A stretch of DNA of 41,161 bases from Methylobacter psychrophilus (GCF_025583945.1 NZ_JAOEGU010000035.1:1-41161); one strand, 5' to 3'; shown: positions 32,500 through 41,161, numbered from the stretch's first letter. Notes: generated by a model not told the origin, from the sequence alone. Made by a program: numbers and translations.

Positions 32500-33159
32500 C
32501 TATTCCTGCAACAAAGCGAGTATTTTATCTTCCAGATCAGGGTGCGTGCCAAATCCACAATCTCTTAACAAGCCTTGTTTATCCACCAAGATATATGACG
32601 GCGTGCCTTGCAGGTTAAAAAGTTCAAATGTTTCAGCATGATACGTCAAGGATTGAAGATAATGCTCTACTTGCTGCCAGACTTTTTTTTGCCAGGGTTT
32701 TGTTTGTTGCTCAAAATCAGGAACGCGTTGGTTGATAAAAATGGCTATTTCACCTTGAGTGATGTCAGTTTGGCGTTTTTGTAAGCGATCCATTGCTACT
32801 GGAAAAGGGATATTAAAGGGCAGACGATCGGCTATTAATTTTCCCTGCTGGTTTAGCGCACGGTGTGTTTCACCAATAACTTCGCCTTTTTCAAGTAAGC
32901 GGGTTAAATTTTCCAGATTGTTTTTATCAAAGTCTTCAAACGCAGTTGCAACACCCAATACGGATAAACCGTGATCGAAATAGCGTTGATACAAATCTAT
33001 TGCCTGTGGCAAAGCATATAAAAAACAACCCGGACAATTCACCTGAAAAACTTCTACCAGTACAACGCGATCTGATAACTGATCAAAATTGCCGGGCTCA
33101 CCCTGAACCCAGTCGGATACTGATAATAATGGCGCTTTTCGGCCTATTTGTGCCGTCAT
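32500..33159 (-). CDS. Redoxin/TlpA-like thiol-disulfide protein
   Basis: A 219-aa thioredoxin-fold protein with the active site VNCPGCFLYALPQ (Cys42, Cys45), a long helical insertion (about 70-175, DFDKNNLENLTRLLEKGEV through WQKKVWQQVEHYL) and the cis-Pro segment LQGTPSYILVDKQG near the C terminus. No signal peptide, so it would act in the cytoplasm. The usual WC start is changed to NC. The family is the AhpC/TSA-Redoxin group; its partner is unknown. It lies 12 bp after trhO in the same direction, suggesting a two-gene operon. Confidence 0.85.
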   Translation of the reverse strand: MTAQIGRKAPLLSVSDWVQGEPGNFDQLSDRVVLVEVFQVNCPGCFLYALPQAIDLYQRYFDHGLSVLGVATAFEDFDKNNLENLTRLLEKGEVIGETHRALNQQGKLIADRLPFNIPFPVAMDRLQKRQTDITQGEIAIFINQRVPDFEQQTKPWQKKVWQQVEHYLQSLTYHAETFELFNLQGTPSYILVDKQGLLRDCGFGTHPDLEDKILALLQE

Positions 33160-33171
33160 TATTTTAATGCA

Positions 33172-34164
33172 TCAGGCATCATGGTTATGCTCTTGCAACA
33201 TTTTTTGATGGCGCTGTAACTTCGCTTCACGTTTGGCAATCAGTGATTTTGCCGCATCAGCACCGATATGCGCTTCACCACGCTGTCTAGCCAATTCCAT
33301 TTGTTTTTCACGTTCCATAAAACGTGATTTCTGAACGTCAGTGACTTTATTATAACAATGTGGACAGCTAACACCTTGTTGGTATTTATCGCTGGCCTTA
33401 TCGGCTTCAGTAATCGGTAAACGACAGGCGTTACATTGATCGTAGTTGCCTTTTTCAAGTTGCAAATTAACCGTGACGCGATCATCAAAAACAAAGCATT
33501 CGCCTTCCCACAGGGTTTCTTGTGCCGGCACTTGTTCCAGATATTTTAAAATTCCGCCTTTAAGGTGATAAACCTCATCAAAACCTTGTTCTTTTAAGAA
33601 AGCGGTCGATTTTTCGCAACGAATTCCACCCGTACAAAACATGGCTATTTTTTTATGTTTTTCAGGGTCGAGGTTTTCCTTAACATAGCGGGGGAAATCA
33701 CGAAAACTTTCGGTATTGGGGTTGATGGCATTTTTAAATGTGCCTACTTTAAATTCATAGTCATTGCGCGTATCGACCAAAATAACATCAGGATCTAAGA
33801 TCAGTTTATTCCAGTCTACAGGGCTGACATAGGTGCCCACAACACGCTTGGGATCAATGCCTTCTATGCCCATGGTGACTATCTCTTTTTTGAGTTTAAC
33901 TTTGGCGCGGTTAAAAGGCAGGCTATCGGTGAAGGATTCTTTATGGTCTATATCAGAGAGGCGAGGATCGCTACGCAACCAGTTCAGGACATTGTCTATA
34001 GCGGCGCGTGATCCGGCTATCGTGCCGTTAATGCCTTCGTTGGCCAGTAGCAAGGTACCGCGCACCTCATTGGCATCCATTACATCATGCAAGGGCTGAC
34101 GTAGAGCCTGAAAATTTTCCAGGGTGACAAATTTGTACAACGCACAAACGACTATTTGGGTCAT
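33172..34164 (-). CDS. trhO: tRNA uridine(34) hydroxylase TrhO (rhodanese family)
   Basis: A 330-aa rhodanese-domain enzyme (formerly YceA) that makes 5-hydroxyuridine at the wobble position of certain tRNAs. The N-terminal acylphosphatase-like domain includes [15 protein letters not shown]. The rhodanese domain (about 125-220) has the active-site loop [10 protein letters not shown] (Cys177, Cys183). A C-terminal zinc-like region carries CNACRLP and CPHCYNK. GAGGATGTAAC precedes the ATG. The arrangement and length are typical. Confidence 0.95.
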   Translation of the reverse strand: MTQIVVCALYKFVTLENFQALRQPLHDVMDANEVRGTLLLANEGINGTIAGSRAAIDNVLNWLRSDPRLSDIDHKESFTDSLPFNRAKVKLKKEIVTMGIEGIDPKRVVGTYVSPVDWNKLILDPDVILVDTRNDYEFKVGTFKNAINPNTESFRDFPRYVKENLDPEKHKKIAMFCTGGIRCEKSTAFLKEQGFDEVYHLKGGILKYLEQVPAQETLWEGECFVFDDRVTVNLQLEKGNYDQCNACRLPITEADKASDKYQQGVSCPHCYNKVTDVQKSRFMEREKQMELARQRGEAHIGADAAKSLIAKREAKLQRHQKMLQEHNHDA

Positions 34165-34356
34165 GTTACATCCTCATTGCGAGCTGGAACGTAAATCCAG
34201 AGCAAAAAAAGGGTAATTATACGTGAAAAGGTAAAGGTTGTCGGTTATAAAAACGCCCCGGCCGAGAATACTTTGGCTATGTATTTATTTTGGCAACGCA
34301 GACAAGGCATAAAAAGACCAGCAAGCCGGGACTATTATTCGCAGGAAATCATTTGA

Positions 34357-34821
34357 TCACATTTGTGATTGTAAATAATTCTGTAGCCCTACCTGGTCAA
34401 TTAATTCGAGTTGGGTTTCCAGCCAGTCCAAATGTTCTTCTTCGTTTTTAAGTATATGTTCAAAAAGATCTCTGGAAACATAATCACTGATGGTTTCGCA
34501 ATAAGCAATGGCATCTCTCAGTGGAGGAATTGCTTCATGTTCCAGTTTTAAATCACATTTCAGCATTTCCAGTGGATTTTCACCAATTAATAATTTGCCA
34601 ATATCTTGTACGTTGGGCAAGCCTTCCAGAAAGAGTATGCGTTCAATTAATAAGTCCGCATGCTTCATTTCATCGATAGATTCGTGATATTCCTTTTCAT
34701 TGAGCTTTGCAAATCCCCAGTTTTTATACATGCGGGCATGTAAAAAATATTGGTTAATCGCGGTAAGTTCATTGGTCAGTGCTTTATTGAGAAACTCAAT
34801 AACTTTTTTATCGCCTTTCAT
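34357..34821 (-). CDS. bfr: Bacterioferritin
   Basis: A 154-aa heme-containing ferritin; 24 subunits would form an iron-storage shell. Ferroxidase ligands are Glu18 (NELTAINQY), Glu51, His54, Glu94, Glu127 and His130 (EEEHLDWLE). Met52 (DEMKHAD) is the axial ligand for heme shared between two subunits. Length is normal. It follows bfd with a 12-bp gap in the same direction and therefore probably shares the Fur-box-like control site upstream of bfd. Confidence 0.96.
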   Translation of the reverse strand: MKGDKKVIEFLNKALTNELTAINQYFLHARMYKNWGFAKLNEKEYHESIDEMKHADLLIERILFLEGLPNVQDIGKLLIGENPLEMLKCDLKLEHEAIPPLRDAIAYCETISDYVSRDLFEHILKNEEEHLDWLETQLELIDQVGLQNYLQSQM

Positions 34822-34833
34822 ACGATACCCATT

Positions 34834-35049
34834 TTATAGTGCGTTAAGGACAGGTTGATTTGCTACAGTTGGCATTATAGGTTGTTGCTGCAGGTGATCG
34901 TCAAGTAATTCTTTAACATATTTATTGCACTTTCCACAGTCACCACCAACACCAAAGCAATGGAATAACTGCCTGCGAGTACATATCCCGCTGTCAATGG
35001 CATTTTTTATTTGGCTATCGGTTACACCTTTGCAAACGCATACGTACAT
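34834..35049 (-). CDS. bfd: Bacterioferritin-associated ferredoxin
   Basis: A 71-aa [2Fe-2S] protein that donates electrons to bacterioferritin to release iron. The start is at ATG 35049 (MYVCVCKGVTDSQI); GGAG lies eight bases before it, whereas the frame extends further upstream without a signal. Cluster ligands are Cys4, Cys6, Cys38 and Cys41 (CVC, DCGKC). A C-terminal Gln/Pro-rich tail extends beyond the fold. First gene of bfd-bfr. Confidence 0.93.
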   Translation of the reverse strand: MYVCVCKGVTDSQIKNAIDSGICTRRQLFHCFGVGGDCGKCNKYVKELLDDHLQQQPIMPTVANQPVLNAL

Positions 35050-35081
35050 GAAGTATCTCCACAATGAATCTCACTTTTACA

Positions 35082-35100
35082 AATGATAACAATTCTCATT
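35082..35100 (-). promoter_or_regulatory. Fur-box-like operator upstream of bfd-bfr
   Basis: AATGATAACAATTCTCATT has the inverted 7-1-7 pattern of Fur sites (TGATAAC against TGAGAAT reversed) and lies 33-51 bases before the bfd start. Iron-dependent repression of bfd is known in other bacteria, which supports the call. Confidence 0.65.
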
Positions 35101-35369
35101 GAAAAAATAAAGAAGACTTTTTACGCTCTCTTTTTGATGCCTTTTAAAGTTGCTGGAGATAATTATTTGATAGGCATCAAACAACATGTTGTATTTCGAG
35201 AGAAAAAGGAAGTAATTTAGCTTAATATTTTTTATCTGTAATGTCTACTTCTCGCGATCACTGATGCGGAAAACAGAAACACATTAACCCTTTGTAATAT
35301 ATGATTTTAAGCACATTTGAAAATCCGCAATAGTAACCGCACGGAGTATGAATTGTGGATGGAATACCA
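35101..35369. other. Spacer between bfd and the retropepsin gene
   Basis: With the bfd leader this makes a gap of 320 bp. No gene is visible. GATGCC and GGCATC form distant arms near 35138-35180. The promoter of bfd should lie within the first part of the gap, next to the Fur site. Confidence 0.5.
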
Positions 35370-36092
35370 TTATTTTTTAAACAGCGTAATTAATTGCGAT
35401 TTATCATCGATATTTATTTGATAGCGCCCTAAAGCACTCATTCCCAATAACCTGTTTTTTCCTAGAAGCTGATCGGCAATAAAAGCGACATCGACGTCTT
35501 CAATAATTTCCCCGGCAATTCTTAGTTCCTGTAACTTACCAATTTTTGCATCGGTTGTACCATTTGCAGTTTGCATTTTTTTATGGGTAAAAGTGCTATC
35601 TGCCAAGCCTAATTGAGCTATCATGGATTCTGGCAAAACAACTAAATCTGCACCTGTATCGATGATCATATCAACCGATTGCCAGTTGTTAGCCTTACCT
35701 GAAATGGCGACGGAAACCATAAAATGATTACCCTGTTGAGTGGTTGGTAAAATAATACGCTCGACTTCTGTTTTTTGTTTTTTATTAACAATGACGATGC
35801 GTTCAATTTGTCCCTTATTATTTCGACTGATGATGTGATTATAGGAAGCCAGGAGCTGCTCAATTTGCTGTTCTGAATTACCTCGGGTAATAATTTTTTC
35901 TTCATTTTGGATTTTCTCCAAGCCGGTTATTTGAATGGCCATCCGGCTTTGCAGAGACTGGATTTGGCCAAATAAATCGCCAGCATCTTCAGTATTCTGT
36001 GCTGCAGCGCTTATGGCAAAAAATACCAGGAAAAAAGTAGCAACTAAACGCAAGTGTTTATTAGCAGAGATAGTAGGGGCAATTATTAACAT
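35370..36092 (-). CDS. Retropepsin-like aspartic protease (clan AA)
   Basis: A 240-aa envelope protein with an N-terminal signal or anchor (about residues 14-31, ending SAAAQ). A helical region rich in Gln and Glu (residues 40-115) precedes a single retropepsin-like domain: VSVAISGKANNWQSVDMIIDTGADLVVLPE with the catalytic Asp145-Thr-Gly147, then GKLQELRIAGEIIEDVDVAF and LLGMSALGRYQINID. One domain per chain means it must dimerise to be active. Bacterial members of this family are mostly uncharacterised. Monocistronic. Confidence 0.85.
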   Translation of the reverse strand: MLIIAPTISANKHLRLVATFFLVFFAISAAAQNTEDAGDLFGQIQSLQSRMAIQITGLEKIQNEEKIITRGNSEQQIEQLLASYNHIISRNNKGQIERIVIVNKKQKTEVERIILPTTQQGNHFMVSVAISGKANNWQSVDMIIDTGADLVVLPESMIAQLGLADSTFTHKKMQTANGTTDAKIGKLQELRIAGEIIEDVDVAFIADQLLGKNRLLGMSALGRYQINIDDKSQLITLFKK

Positions 36093-36246
36093 AAAATTTT
36101 CAATCTATTTCAAGTAATCAAGAGGTTGTTGACGGCAAAGAAAAACACAAAACGTTTTGAAAAGCTAATTTTGGTTATACTTGACATAGTGCTTACAGCA
36201 GTATTTTACGTCTATTCATTTATAACACGGTAAAAGGTTACCCATC

Positions 36247-37089
36247 ATGACAACTATTCAAGTAGGCTGCGATTTAACGTATTCTGTCACCAGTTCGACC
36301 AGTTTTATGTTTAATGTGGCGGCAGCGCGAACTGCACACCAAAATATCATTGAGGAAACTCTGCAGTTAACTCCTACTGTTCAATATGAAGCCGGCAGTT
36401 TGGGTTCTGAAGCCATTCAAGTGTATCGGTTAACCGTTGAACCCTGCGATCTACAGCTCCAATACCGAGCTATTGTAGATTTAAGTCCTGAAATGTACGA
36501 TACCTCCGGTATTATTGAGACCGGGTATTCCCAATTGCCAAACGAGGTATTACTTTACCTTAATCCAAGTCGTTATTGCGAGTCTGATCGTTTGGCTCAT
36601 TTTGCCTTGCAAACCTTTGGCAACGTCCAACCCGGATTTTCCAGAGTTACTGCAATTTGTGACTGGATTAATGCTAATCTTGACTATCAAGCAGGCAGTA
36701 CCGGCGAAAGTACCAGTGCTTGCGACGTTTTGATACAACGAGTCGGTGTATGCCGGGATTATGCACATCTGGCTATTGCCTTGTGTCGGGCATTATGTAT
36801 TCCGGCACGTTATGTTTCAGGATATGCGGTGGCTTTGCAACCGCCTGATTTTCACGGTTTTTTTGAAGCTTATCTGGGCTCTCGCTGGTATTTGTTTGAT
36901 GCCACGCGTATGGCGCCGGTGGAGGGATTTGTACGTATTGGGACGGGTCGCGATGCCGCCGATGCTTCATTCGCTACCATCATTGGTGCAGCGACGCTGA
37001 CGACTATGGCGGTCTGGGCTGAGCAAACGAGGCCGGATCAAATTACCACTCAAATGGTACAACAGTCGGCGGTTTCAACAACCAATTAA
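36247..37089 (+). CDS. Transglutaminase-like cysteine protein
   Basis: A 280-aa protein of the transglutaminase-like superfamily, cytoplasmic as no signal peptide is seen. An N-terminal beta-rich domain (about 1-110, resembling Bact_transglu_N) precedes the catalytic core: Cys169 in VGVCRDYAHLAIALCRALCIPARYVSGYA, His203 in DFHGFFEAYLG, Asp218 in WYLFDATRMAP. Such proteins may be peptidases or transamidases; substrate unknown. In many bacteria they occur with alpha-E and circularly permuted ATP-grasp genes; neither is adjacent here. A family A repeat begins six bases after the stop codon. Confidence 0.9.
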   Translation: MTTIQVGCDLTYSVTSSTSFMFNVAAARTAHQNIIEETLQLTPTVQYEAGSLGSEAIQVYRLTVEPCDLQLQYRAIVDLSPEMYDTSGIIETGYSQLPNEVLLYLNPSRYCESDRLAHFALQTFGNVQPGFSRVTAICDWINANLDYQAGSTGESTSACDVLIQRVGVCRDYAHLAIALCRALCIPARYVSGYAVALQPPDFHGFFEAYLGSRWYLFDATRMAPVEGFVRIGTGRDAADASFATIIGAATLTTMAVWAEQTRPDQITTQMVQQSAVSTTN

Positions 37090-37094
37090 TTTGT

Positions 37095-37210
37095 ATATAG
37101 GCTTTCAGAAATTAGATTTCCAACTCATGTTGCTGTAAGCCCATACAGATAACATCCCTTGAAGGGATGGTATCTGTCAACATGGAAATTATTTATCTGA
37201 AAATCTATAG
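37095..37210. repeat. Nested-palindrome repeat, family A copy 3
   Basis: The 116-bp element shares the layout of copies at 4897 and 6550: left arm TATAGGCTTTCAGAAATTAG, right arm AATTATTTATCTGAAAATC plus TATAG, inner palindrome at 37146-37176 with one mismatch. Here it sits between convergent genes, six bases after a stop codon, where it could act as a bidirectional terminator. Confidence 0.85.
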
Positions 37211-37289
37211 ATGCCGTCGATAGCGTTGCTGACATTATCGTGAAATGCTTCGCACAAAAAAGCCTCGATAGGCATGCTTAAATGCAAGG

Positions 37290-37742
37290 TCAGCTTAGCG
37301 CAACGTAATCTACTGTTGTGCTAAATTGATAGTTTTTCTTTAAGCAGTGGTCCAGCCATTTTTGCAAAAAATAGTTTAAGCGCCATTTGTAATTCATGAT
37401 TTCTCGGCTTAAACCAGGGTTTTTAAAGACTTGTGCTACGCTGGCACGGGCATGATCACTTAATACTTCAGCCAGTTGTGCATCCAAATAAAGCCGTATT
37501 TTGAGGGCAGGTTCCATAAACTCATCCCTGTTTTTGTTAAAACAATGGCTAAGTTGAACCGTCATTGTGTAAGGGGTGCTTTCAATAACGGTAATATGAA
37601 GGGTTGTGTTTTGGTATGCAAGCCCTACAGCAGTTTCTTTAAGGCCAAGTAAATCCGGGATTAACTTAAGCAACTTTTGGTAGTTGGATTCGCAGATTTG
37701 TTCCAGGCAGAATGATTTGTTGACCGGATTAACAAAGCTCAT
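37290..37742 (-). CDS. DUF1249 (YqiB-like) protein
   Basis: A 150-aa protein similar to E. coli YqiB. It starts at ATG 37742 (MSFVNPVNKSFCLEQICESNYQKLLKLIP), eight bases after the queD stop; a longer frame to 37793 overlaps queD. Family features: ICESNYQKLLKLIP, TLHITVIESTPYTMTVQL, and LKIRLYLDAQLAEVLSD. The second half is KWRLNYFLQKWLDHCL. The function is unknown. The gene is probably co-transcribed with queD. Confidence 0.88.
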   Translation of the reverse strand: MSFVNPVNKSFCLEQICESNYQKLLKLIPDLLGLKETAVGLAYQNTTLHITVIESTPYTMTVQLSHCFNKNRDEFMEPALKIRLYLDAQLAEVLSDHARASVAQVFKNPGLSREIMNYKWRLNYFLQKWLDHCLKKNYQFSTTVDYVALS

Positions 37743-37750
37743 GACCAGTA

Positions 37751-38155
37751 TCAGTTTTCCCGGTAGCAGGCATTGGCACTTGCTGTTTCCCATAATACAA
37801 CCTGGGCAACGTTAAACCCCGCCTGTTTTAGGTGTTGGTAAATCATCTTGCTTAATACTTCAGCAGTGGGATGTTCATCAAGAGCAAGAAAACGTTCGTT
37901 GTTTGCTGTCAGCATCGGGATAATCGGGTCATCTTTATGGAGTAGAAAATTATGATCCAGAGTATTGTCGATATAAGCTTCTACGCAATCTTTAATATCA
38001 GAAAAGTCGCAAACCATACCTTGATCATTAAGTTGCTCCTGTTGGATTGAAATGGATGCTTTGACGCTATGGCCATGTAAGTTACGGCATTTACCGGCGT
38101 GGTTCATTAGTCGATGCCCGTAACAAAAATAGACTTCTTTGGTAATTGTAAACAT
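37751..38155 (-). CDS. queD: 6-pyruvoyl-tetrahydropterin/6-carboxytetrahydropterin synthase (QueD)
   Basis: A 134-aa tunnelling-fold enzyme that makes 6-carboxy-5,6,7,8-tetrahydropterin in queuosine biosynthesis or a related pterin reaction. Zinc ligands are His14 (YGHRL), His27 and His29 (NLHGHS); the catalytic Cys23 is in GKCRNLHGH. A further His in DHNFLL and the late Glu in WETASANACY (which binds the pterin) are present. The other que genes are not in the window, so assignment as QueD rather than a PTPS paralogue is likely but not proved. Confidence 0.88.
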   Translation of the reverse strand: MFTITKEVYFCYGHRLMNHAGKCRNLHGHSVKASISIQQEQLNDQGMVCDFSDIKDCVEAYIDNTLDHNFLLHKDDPIIPMLTANNERFLALDEHPTAEVLSKMIYQHLKQAGFNVAQVVLWETASANACYREN

Positions 38156-38335
38156 AAGTTAAGAGAAGAGAAGCGGTTGAGTTGATGGTTTGACAGGCTT
38201 ACCACGAACGGTTTAAAAGGAATGCTACGTTGAGTTATCAGGTCGTAATTTTGTAGCTGTAATGTAGGGAGAATTGGTATGGCTTGGGTGAAAGTTTACT
38301 ATAGAATTGTTCGTAAAGGTGGTTGATTATCATTG

Positions 38336-38368
38336 ATTATGTAATTAATTTAGAAATAATTACATAAT
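38336..38368. promoter_or_regulatory. 12-bp perfect inverted repeat upstream of accA
   Basis: ATTATGTAATTA and TAATTACATAAT flank a 9-nt spacer. The site lies just before a TATAAA-like -10 (38372-38377) and 47 bases before accA, so it would cover the -35 region. It could be an operator for a dimeric regulator of fatty acid synthesis. The regulator is unknown. Confidence 0.5.
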
Positions 38369-38414
38369 TTCTATAAAATCTACCGTTTAATCACGCAGCT
38401 CAGATGACGCCTCT

Positions 38415-39383
38415 ATGGATCTAAAATTTCTTGATTTCGAACAACCTATCGCCGAATTAGAAGCGAAAATCACAGAACTCCGCAATGTAGAGTTTGATAA
38501 TAAAATCAATATTTCCGATGCACTTAAGCAATTGGAAGAGAGAAGCCAGGCACTAACGGAATCAATTTTTAGTAATCTGTCTGACTGGCAAATTTCTCAA
38601 CTATCCAGGCATCCAGGGCGACCTTATACCCTGGATTATGTTGAGCATATTTTTACTGATTTCCATGAATTGCATGGTGATCGGGCTTATGCTGACGATC
38701 CTGCCATTGTGTGCGGATTGGCGCGTCTTGATGGGTTGCCGGTGATGATTATTGGTCATCAAAAAGGCCGCGATACTAAAGAAAAAATTTATCGCAATTT
38801 TGGTATGCCTCGTCCTGAAGGCTATCGTAAGGCTTTGCGTGTCATGAAAATGGCAGAGCGTTTTAAAATTCCGGTTATTTGTTTAATCGATACTCCGGGT
38901 GCTTATCCCGGCATTGGTGCAGAAGAGCGTGGGCAGAGTGAAGCCATTGCCAGAAACCTGTTTGAAATGGCCAAGCTGAAAACCCCTGTTATTTGTACCA
39001 TCATTGGTGAAGGTGGTTCAGGCGGTGCGTTGGCGATTGGTGTTGGTGACCGTTTAATTATGCTTGAATATAGCACTTACTCGGTTATTTCACCGGAAGG
39101 TTGTGCATCCATATTGTGGAAGAGCGCCGATAAGTCGCAATTGGCAGCCGAGGCTATGGGTATTACGTCTGACCGGGTTCGTGAGCAGGGTTTTCTGGAT
39201 GAAGTTGTCAGAGAGCCTTTGGGCGGCGGTCATCGAAATTTCAAGATTATTGCCTTGAATTTAAAAGAAGCACTGAGTCGTCATTTGGCAGAATTAAAAG
39301 ATCAAGATGTTGATGTGTTATTGGAAACTCGTTATCAGCGCATTATGAGCTTTGGTGTTTATATCGAGGAAGCAGGTAAGTAG
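38415..39383 (+). CDS. accA: Acetyl-CoA carboxylase carboxyltransferase subunit alpha
   Basis: A 322-aa subunit of acetyl-CoA carboxylase, transferring carboxyl from biotin to acetyl-CoA with AccD to make malonyl-CoA. It starts [19 protein letters not shown]. The crotonase-like core shows [107 protein letters not shown] and [11 protein letters not shown]. Length is normal. Preceded by a palindromic operator candidate and followed by a terminator candidate; divergent from queD. Confidence 0.97.
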   Translation: MDLKFLDFEQPIAELEAKITELRNVEFDNKINISDALKQLEERSQALTESIFSNLSDWQISQLSRHPGRPYTLDYVEHIFTDFHELHGDRAYADDPAIVCGLARLDGLPVMIIGHQKGRDTKEKIYRNFGMPRPEGYRKALRVMKMAERFKIPVICLIDTPGAYPGIGAEERGQSEAIARNLFEMAKLKTPVICTIIGEGGSGGALAIGVGDRLIMLEYSTYSVISPEGCASILWKSADKSQLAAEAMGITSDRVREQGFLDEVVREPLGGGHRNFKIIALNLKEALSRHLAELKDQDVDVLLETRYQRIMSFGVYIEEAGK

Positions 39384-39419
39384 TTACTGGTTTATTTTTG
39401 CATCATCGAGAAAAACCAT

Positions 39420-39450
39420 GGTTTCTTTCGATTGAAAAACCGGTTTTTTT
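39420..39450 (+). terminator. Intrinsic terminator after accA
   Basis: GGTTTCTTTC and GAAAAACC pair with one bulge around a GATT loop and are followed by GGTTTTTTT, a U-rich tail in the transcript. It lies 37 bases after the accA stop. Confidence 0.55.
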
Positions 39451-39556
39451 ACAATGAAATTTGCCAGGGCGGATACTTCCTAATCTGCTGTTGGTTAATT
39501 TCATATATAATGCAGCATTTATTGATGCGTCATATTATTTAAACATTTTTATTTAC

Positions 39557-39790
39557 ATGCCGAAAAAGAAAAGTACGACTTTATTTGAAGATTCACTGGC
39601 AGAACTTGAACAATTGGTTACTCAGTTGGAGCAAGGTGAGGTTTCGCTGGAACAGTCATTAAAGTCTTTTGAACGCGGGGTGGCGCTTACCCGAACCTGT
39701 CAAAAAGCCTTGCAGGAGGCAGAACAGAAAGTTCAGATTCTTATCGAAAAAAACGGCACTCAAACCCTGGAGCCATTTACCGATGAGTAA
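39557..39790 (+). CDS. xseB: Exodeoxyribonuclease VII small subunit
   Basis: A 77-aa protein that binds the large subunit XseA to degrade single-stranded DNA. The start is at ATG 39557 ([21 protein letters not shown]); an upstream in-frame ATG would add 32 unrelated residues. [39 protein letters not shown] is the family signature. Its end overlaps the ispA start by eight bases. The order xseB-ispA-dxs is conserved in Gammaproteobacteria. Confidence 0.95.
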   Translation: MPKKKSTTLFEDSLAELEQLVTQLEQGEVSLEQSLKSFERGVALTRTCQKALQEAEQKVQILIEKNGTQTLEPFTDE

Positions 39791-40679
39791 TGCGTTAAAA
39801 GAATACCTTAGCTTTTGTCAAAATCGCATTGAAAAGGCTTTGGATGATCGTCTTCCTGCCGGGCAGTTGCTTCCGCAAAAACTTCATCAGGCGATGCGTT
39901 ACAGTGTACTTGATGGTGGTAAGCGTATGCGTCCGGTACTTACCTATTGTACCGGAAAGGCACTGGGTATTGCCCCTGAAGCTCTCGATGGCCCGGCTTG
40001 CGCTGTTGAATTTATTCATGTGTATTCTTTAATACATGATGATCTTCCGGCGATGGATGATGATGATCTCAGGCGTGGTAAAGCAACTTGTCATGTCGCT
40101 TTTGATGAAGCAACCGCTATTTTGGCTGGAGATGCGTTACAAGCTTTGGCATTTGAAATATTGGCTCATGATCCCAGCATTACAGCGACGGCACAAGATC
40201 GCTTAAAAATGATTATTGCTTTGGCAAAAGCGAGTGGCTCTCAGGGGATGGTTGGTGGTCAGGCAATTGATTTGCAATCGGTAGGCATGAGTTTAAATTT
40301 GCCTGAGCTGGAAAATATGCATATCCATAAAACGGGCGCTTTAATTCGTGCCAGTGTCAAACTGGCAACACTGGCAAAAGCTGATATTGACCCGACTGTC
40401 GCGACAAAGCTGGATCATTATGCCAAATGTATTGGTTTATCCTTTCAGGTTAAAGATGACATTCTTGATGAGGAAAGTGATACGGCTACGCTAGGTAAAA
40501 CACAGGGCAAAGATCAAGATAACGATAAGCCTACCTATCCTGCCTTATTAGGATTGGCTGGTGCCAAACAAAAAGCACAAGAACTTCATGAGAAAGCGCT
40601 GGACAGTTTGTGCATTTTTGGCAAGGAAGCGGACTTATTGCGCGATTTATCGCTTTACATTATTCAGCGAACTCACTAA
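39783..40679 (+). CDS. ispA: Farnesyl diphosphate synthase (geranyltranstransferase)
   Basis: A 298-aa prenyl synthase condensing IPP with DMAPP and GPP to give C15 farnesyl diphosphate, the precursor of quinones and undecaprenyl phosphate. The start is ATG 39783 ([16 protein letters not shown]), inside the xseB end; a longer frame through xseB is a shadow. The first aspartate-rich motif is DDLPAMD (Asp86-92) and the second DDILD (Asp224-228). GGKRMRP, GGQAIDL and HKTGALI are conserved. Translational coupling with xseB is likely. Confidence 0.96.
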   Translation: MSNALKEYLSFCQNRIEKALDDRLPAGQLLPQKLHQAMRYSVLDGGKRMRPVLTYCTGKALGIAPEALDGPACAVEFIHVYSLIHDDLPAMDDDDLRRGKATCHVAFDEATAILAGDALQALAFEILAHDPSITATAQDRLKMIIALAKASGSQGMVGGQAIDLQSVGMSLNLPELENMHIHKTGALIRASVKLATLAKADIDPTVATKLDHYAKCIGLSFQVKDDILDEESDTATLGKTQGKDQDNDKPTYPALLGLAGAKQKAQELHEKALDSLCIFGKEADLLRDLSLYIIQRTH

Positions 40680-40857
40680 TAACCGACTTGATTGATCGGG
40701 ATTTAATGTGGATAATCAACAGATGATTAAGTAATTAGTCACTTCTCATTAGTTACCGATAAATTTGCCAGATCTTTGCATGTAAGGCATTGAAGATCTG
40801 TATTCTAAATAGTGAGATGCCACAAACACCGTGCCGACTCAAGGAATCGACTTACAC

Positions 40858-41161
40858 ATGAATAAATCAGGAAGTTTTCCCCTATTAGACGCTATCAATA
40901 GTCCAGCTGATGTACGTAAACTCAGTAAAGACCAGCTTAAACCCTTGGCGAAAGAACTGCGGGATTATTTAACGCATACCGTGAGTATTTCTGGCGGCCA
41001 TTTTTCTGCGGGTTTGGGTACAGTCGAGCTTACCGTGGCTTTGCATTATGTTTTTGATACCCCGTCTGACCAGTTGGTTTGGGATGTGGGGCATCAGGCG
41101 TATCCGCACAAGATTTTGACCGGCCGCAAAGAGCGGATGACGACTATCCGTACCCTCAATG
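40858..41161 (+). CDS. dxs: 1-deoxy-D-xylulose-5-phosphate synthase, 5' part
   Basis: The first 101 residues of Dxs are present; the gene runs off the window. The enzyme condenses pyruvate and glyceraldehyde 3-phosphate with thiamine diphosphate to start the MEP isoprenoid pathway, feeding IspA upstream. Recognisable: [56 protein letters not shown] (with the conserved His) and [22 protein letters not shown]. The GGAATCGACTTACAC leader gives a weak ribosome-binding site. It is 178 bp after ispA. Confidence 0.96.
   Translation, partial: MNKSGSFPLLDAINSPADVRKLSKDQLKPLAKELRDYLTHTVSISGGHFSAGLGTVELTVALHYVFDTPSDQLVWDVGHQAYPHKILTGRKERMTTIRTLN

Noticed and set aside
4897-37210. CRISPR array
   Set aside because: Repeats are palindromic and dispersed by kilobases, not clustered with spacers; no cas genes exist in the window.
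39669-39782. Extension of ispA into xseB
   Set aside because: The sequence is an out-of-frame translation of xseB; similarity to IspA begins at 39783.

Overview
The window looks like a chromosomal segment of a Gram-negative gammaproteobacterium of moderate-to-low GC content. Supporting gene families are a complete System I cytochrome c maturation cluster (ccmABCDEFGHI), MlaA, RNase R, SbcB, SlyX, NqrM, AccA, and the xseB-ispA-dxs isoprenoid block. A methanotroph or methylotroph of the Methylococcales type is a plausible guess from overall flavour. No diagnostic C1 gene is present, so that placement is inference only.

Layout. (1) 1-900: the right part of an IS630-type insertion sequence whose transposase reading frame is split by a -1 shift at an A8 run. 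(2) 1042-2498, minus strand: a small envelope-stress-like cassette (BON lipoprotein, DUF883/ElaB-YqjD-like protein, YqjE/holin-like membrane protein, unknown membrane protein). (3) 2994-9759: loosely packed single genes: L,D-transpeptidase lipoprotein, DUF1993 protein, HemG flavodoxin, DUF4239 membrane protein, an unknown small helical protein, a P1B-type metal ATPase lacking an HMA domain, and a cytochrome b561. (4) 9916-14716: MlaA, a membrane protein of unknown function, a serine D,D-carboxypeptidase and a GH17-like glucanase, separated by long AT-rich gaps. (5) 15581-17666: NqrM, a two-CBS-domain protein and exonuclease I. (6) 17756-18493: a decayed tyrosine-recombinase remnant beside tRNA-Leu(CAG), with a strong tRNA promoter. 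(7) 18656-30843: rnr, rlmB, then the ccm cluster, hemN and slyX, many joined by 1-4 nt stop/start overlaps. (8) 31010-38155: antioxidant and thiol genes (Bcp-type peroxiredoxin, SDR, redoxin), TrhO, the bfd-bfr iron store pair under a Fur-box-like site, a retropepsin-like protease, a transglutaminase-like protein, QueD and a DUF1249 protein. (9) 38415-end: accA, xseB, ispA and the start of dxs.

Functionally, the heme theme is strong. HemG and HemN make heme, the Ccm proteins attach it to cytochromes c, cytochrome b561 uses it, and Bfr/Bfd store and release iron.

The most unusual content is not a protein system. It is a family of roughly 115-bp nested palindromes (4897-5012, 6550-6664, 37095-37210) with conserved outer arms and a 31-bp inner palindrome. 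A fourth element (31501-31633) has the same inner palindrome inside completely different outer arms. One copy ends exactly on the hemG start codon. Separately, a perfect 28-bp palindrome is embedded in frame in ccmI.
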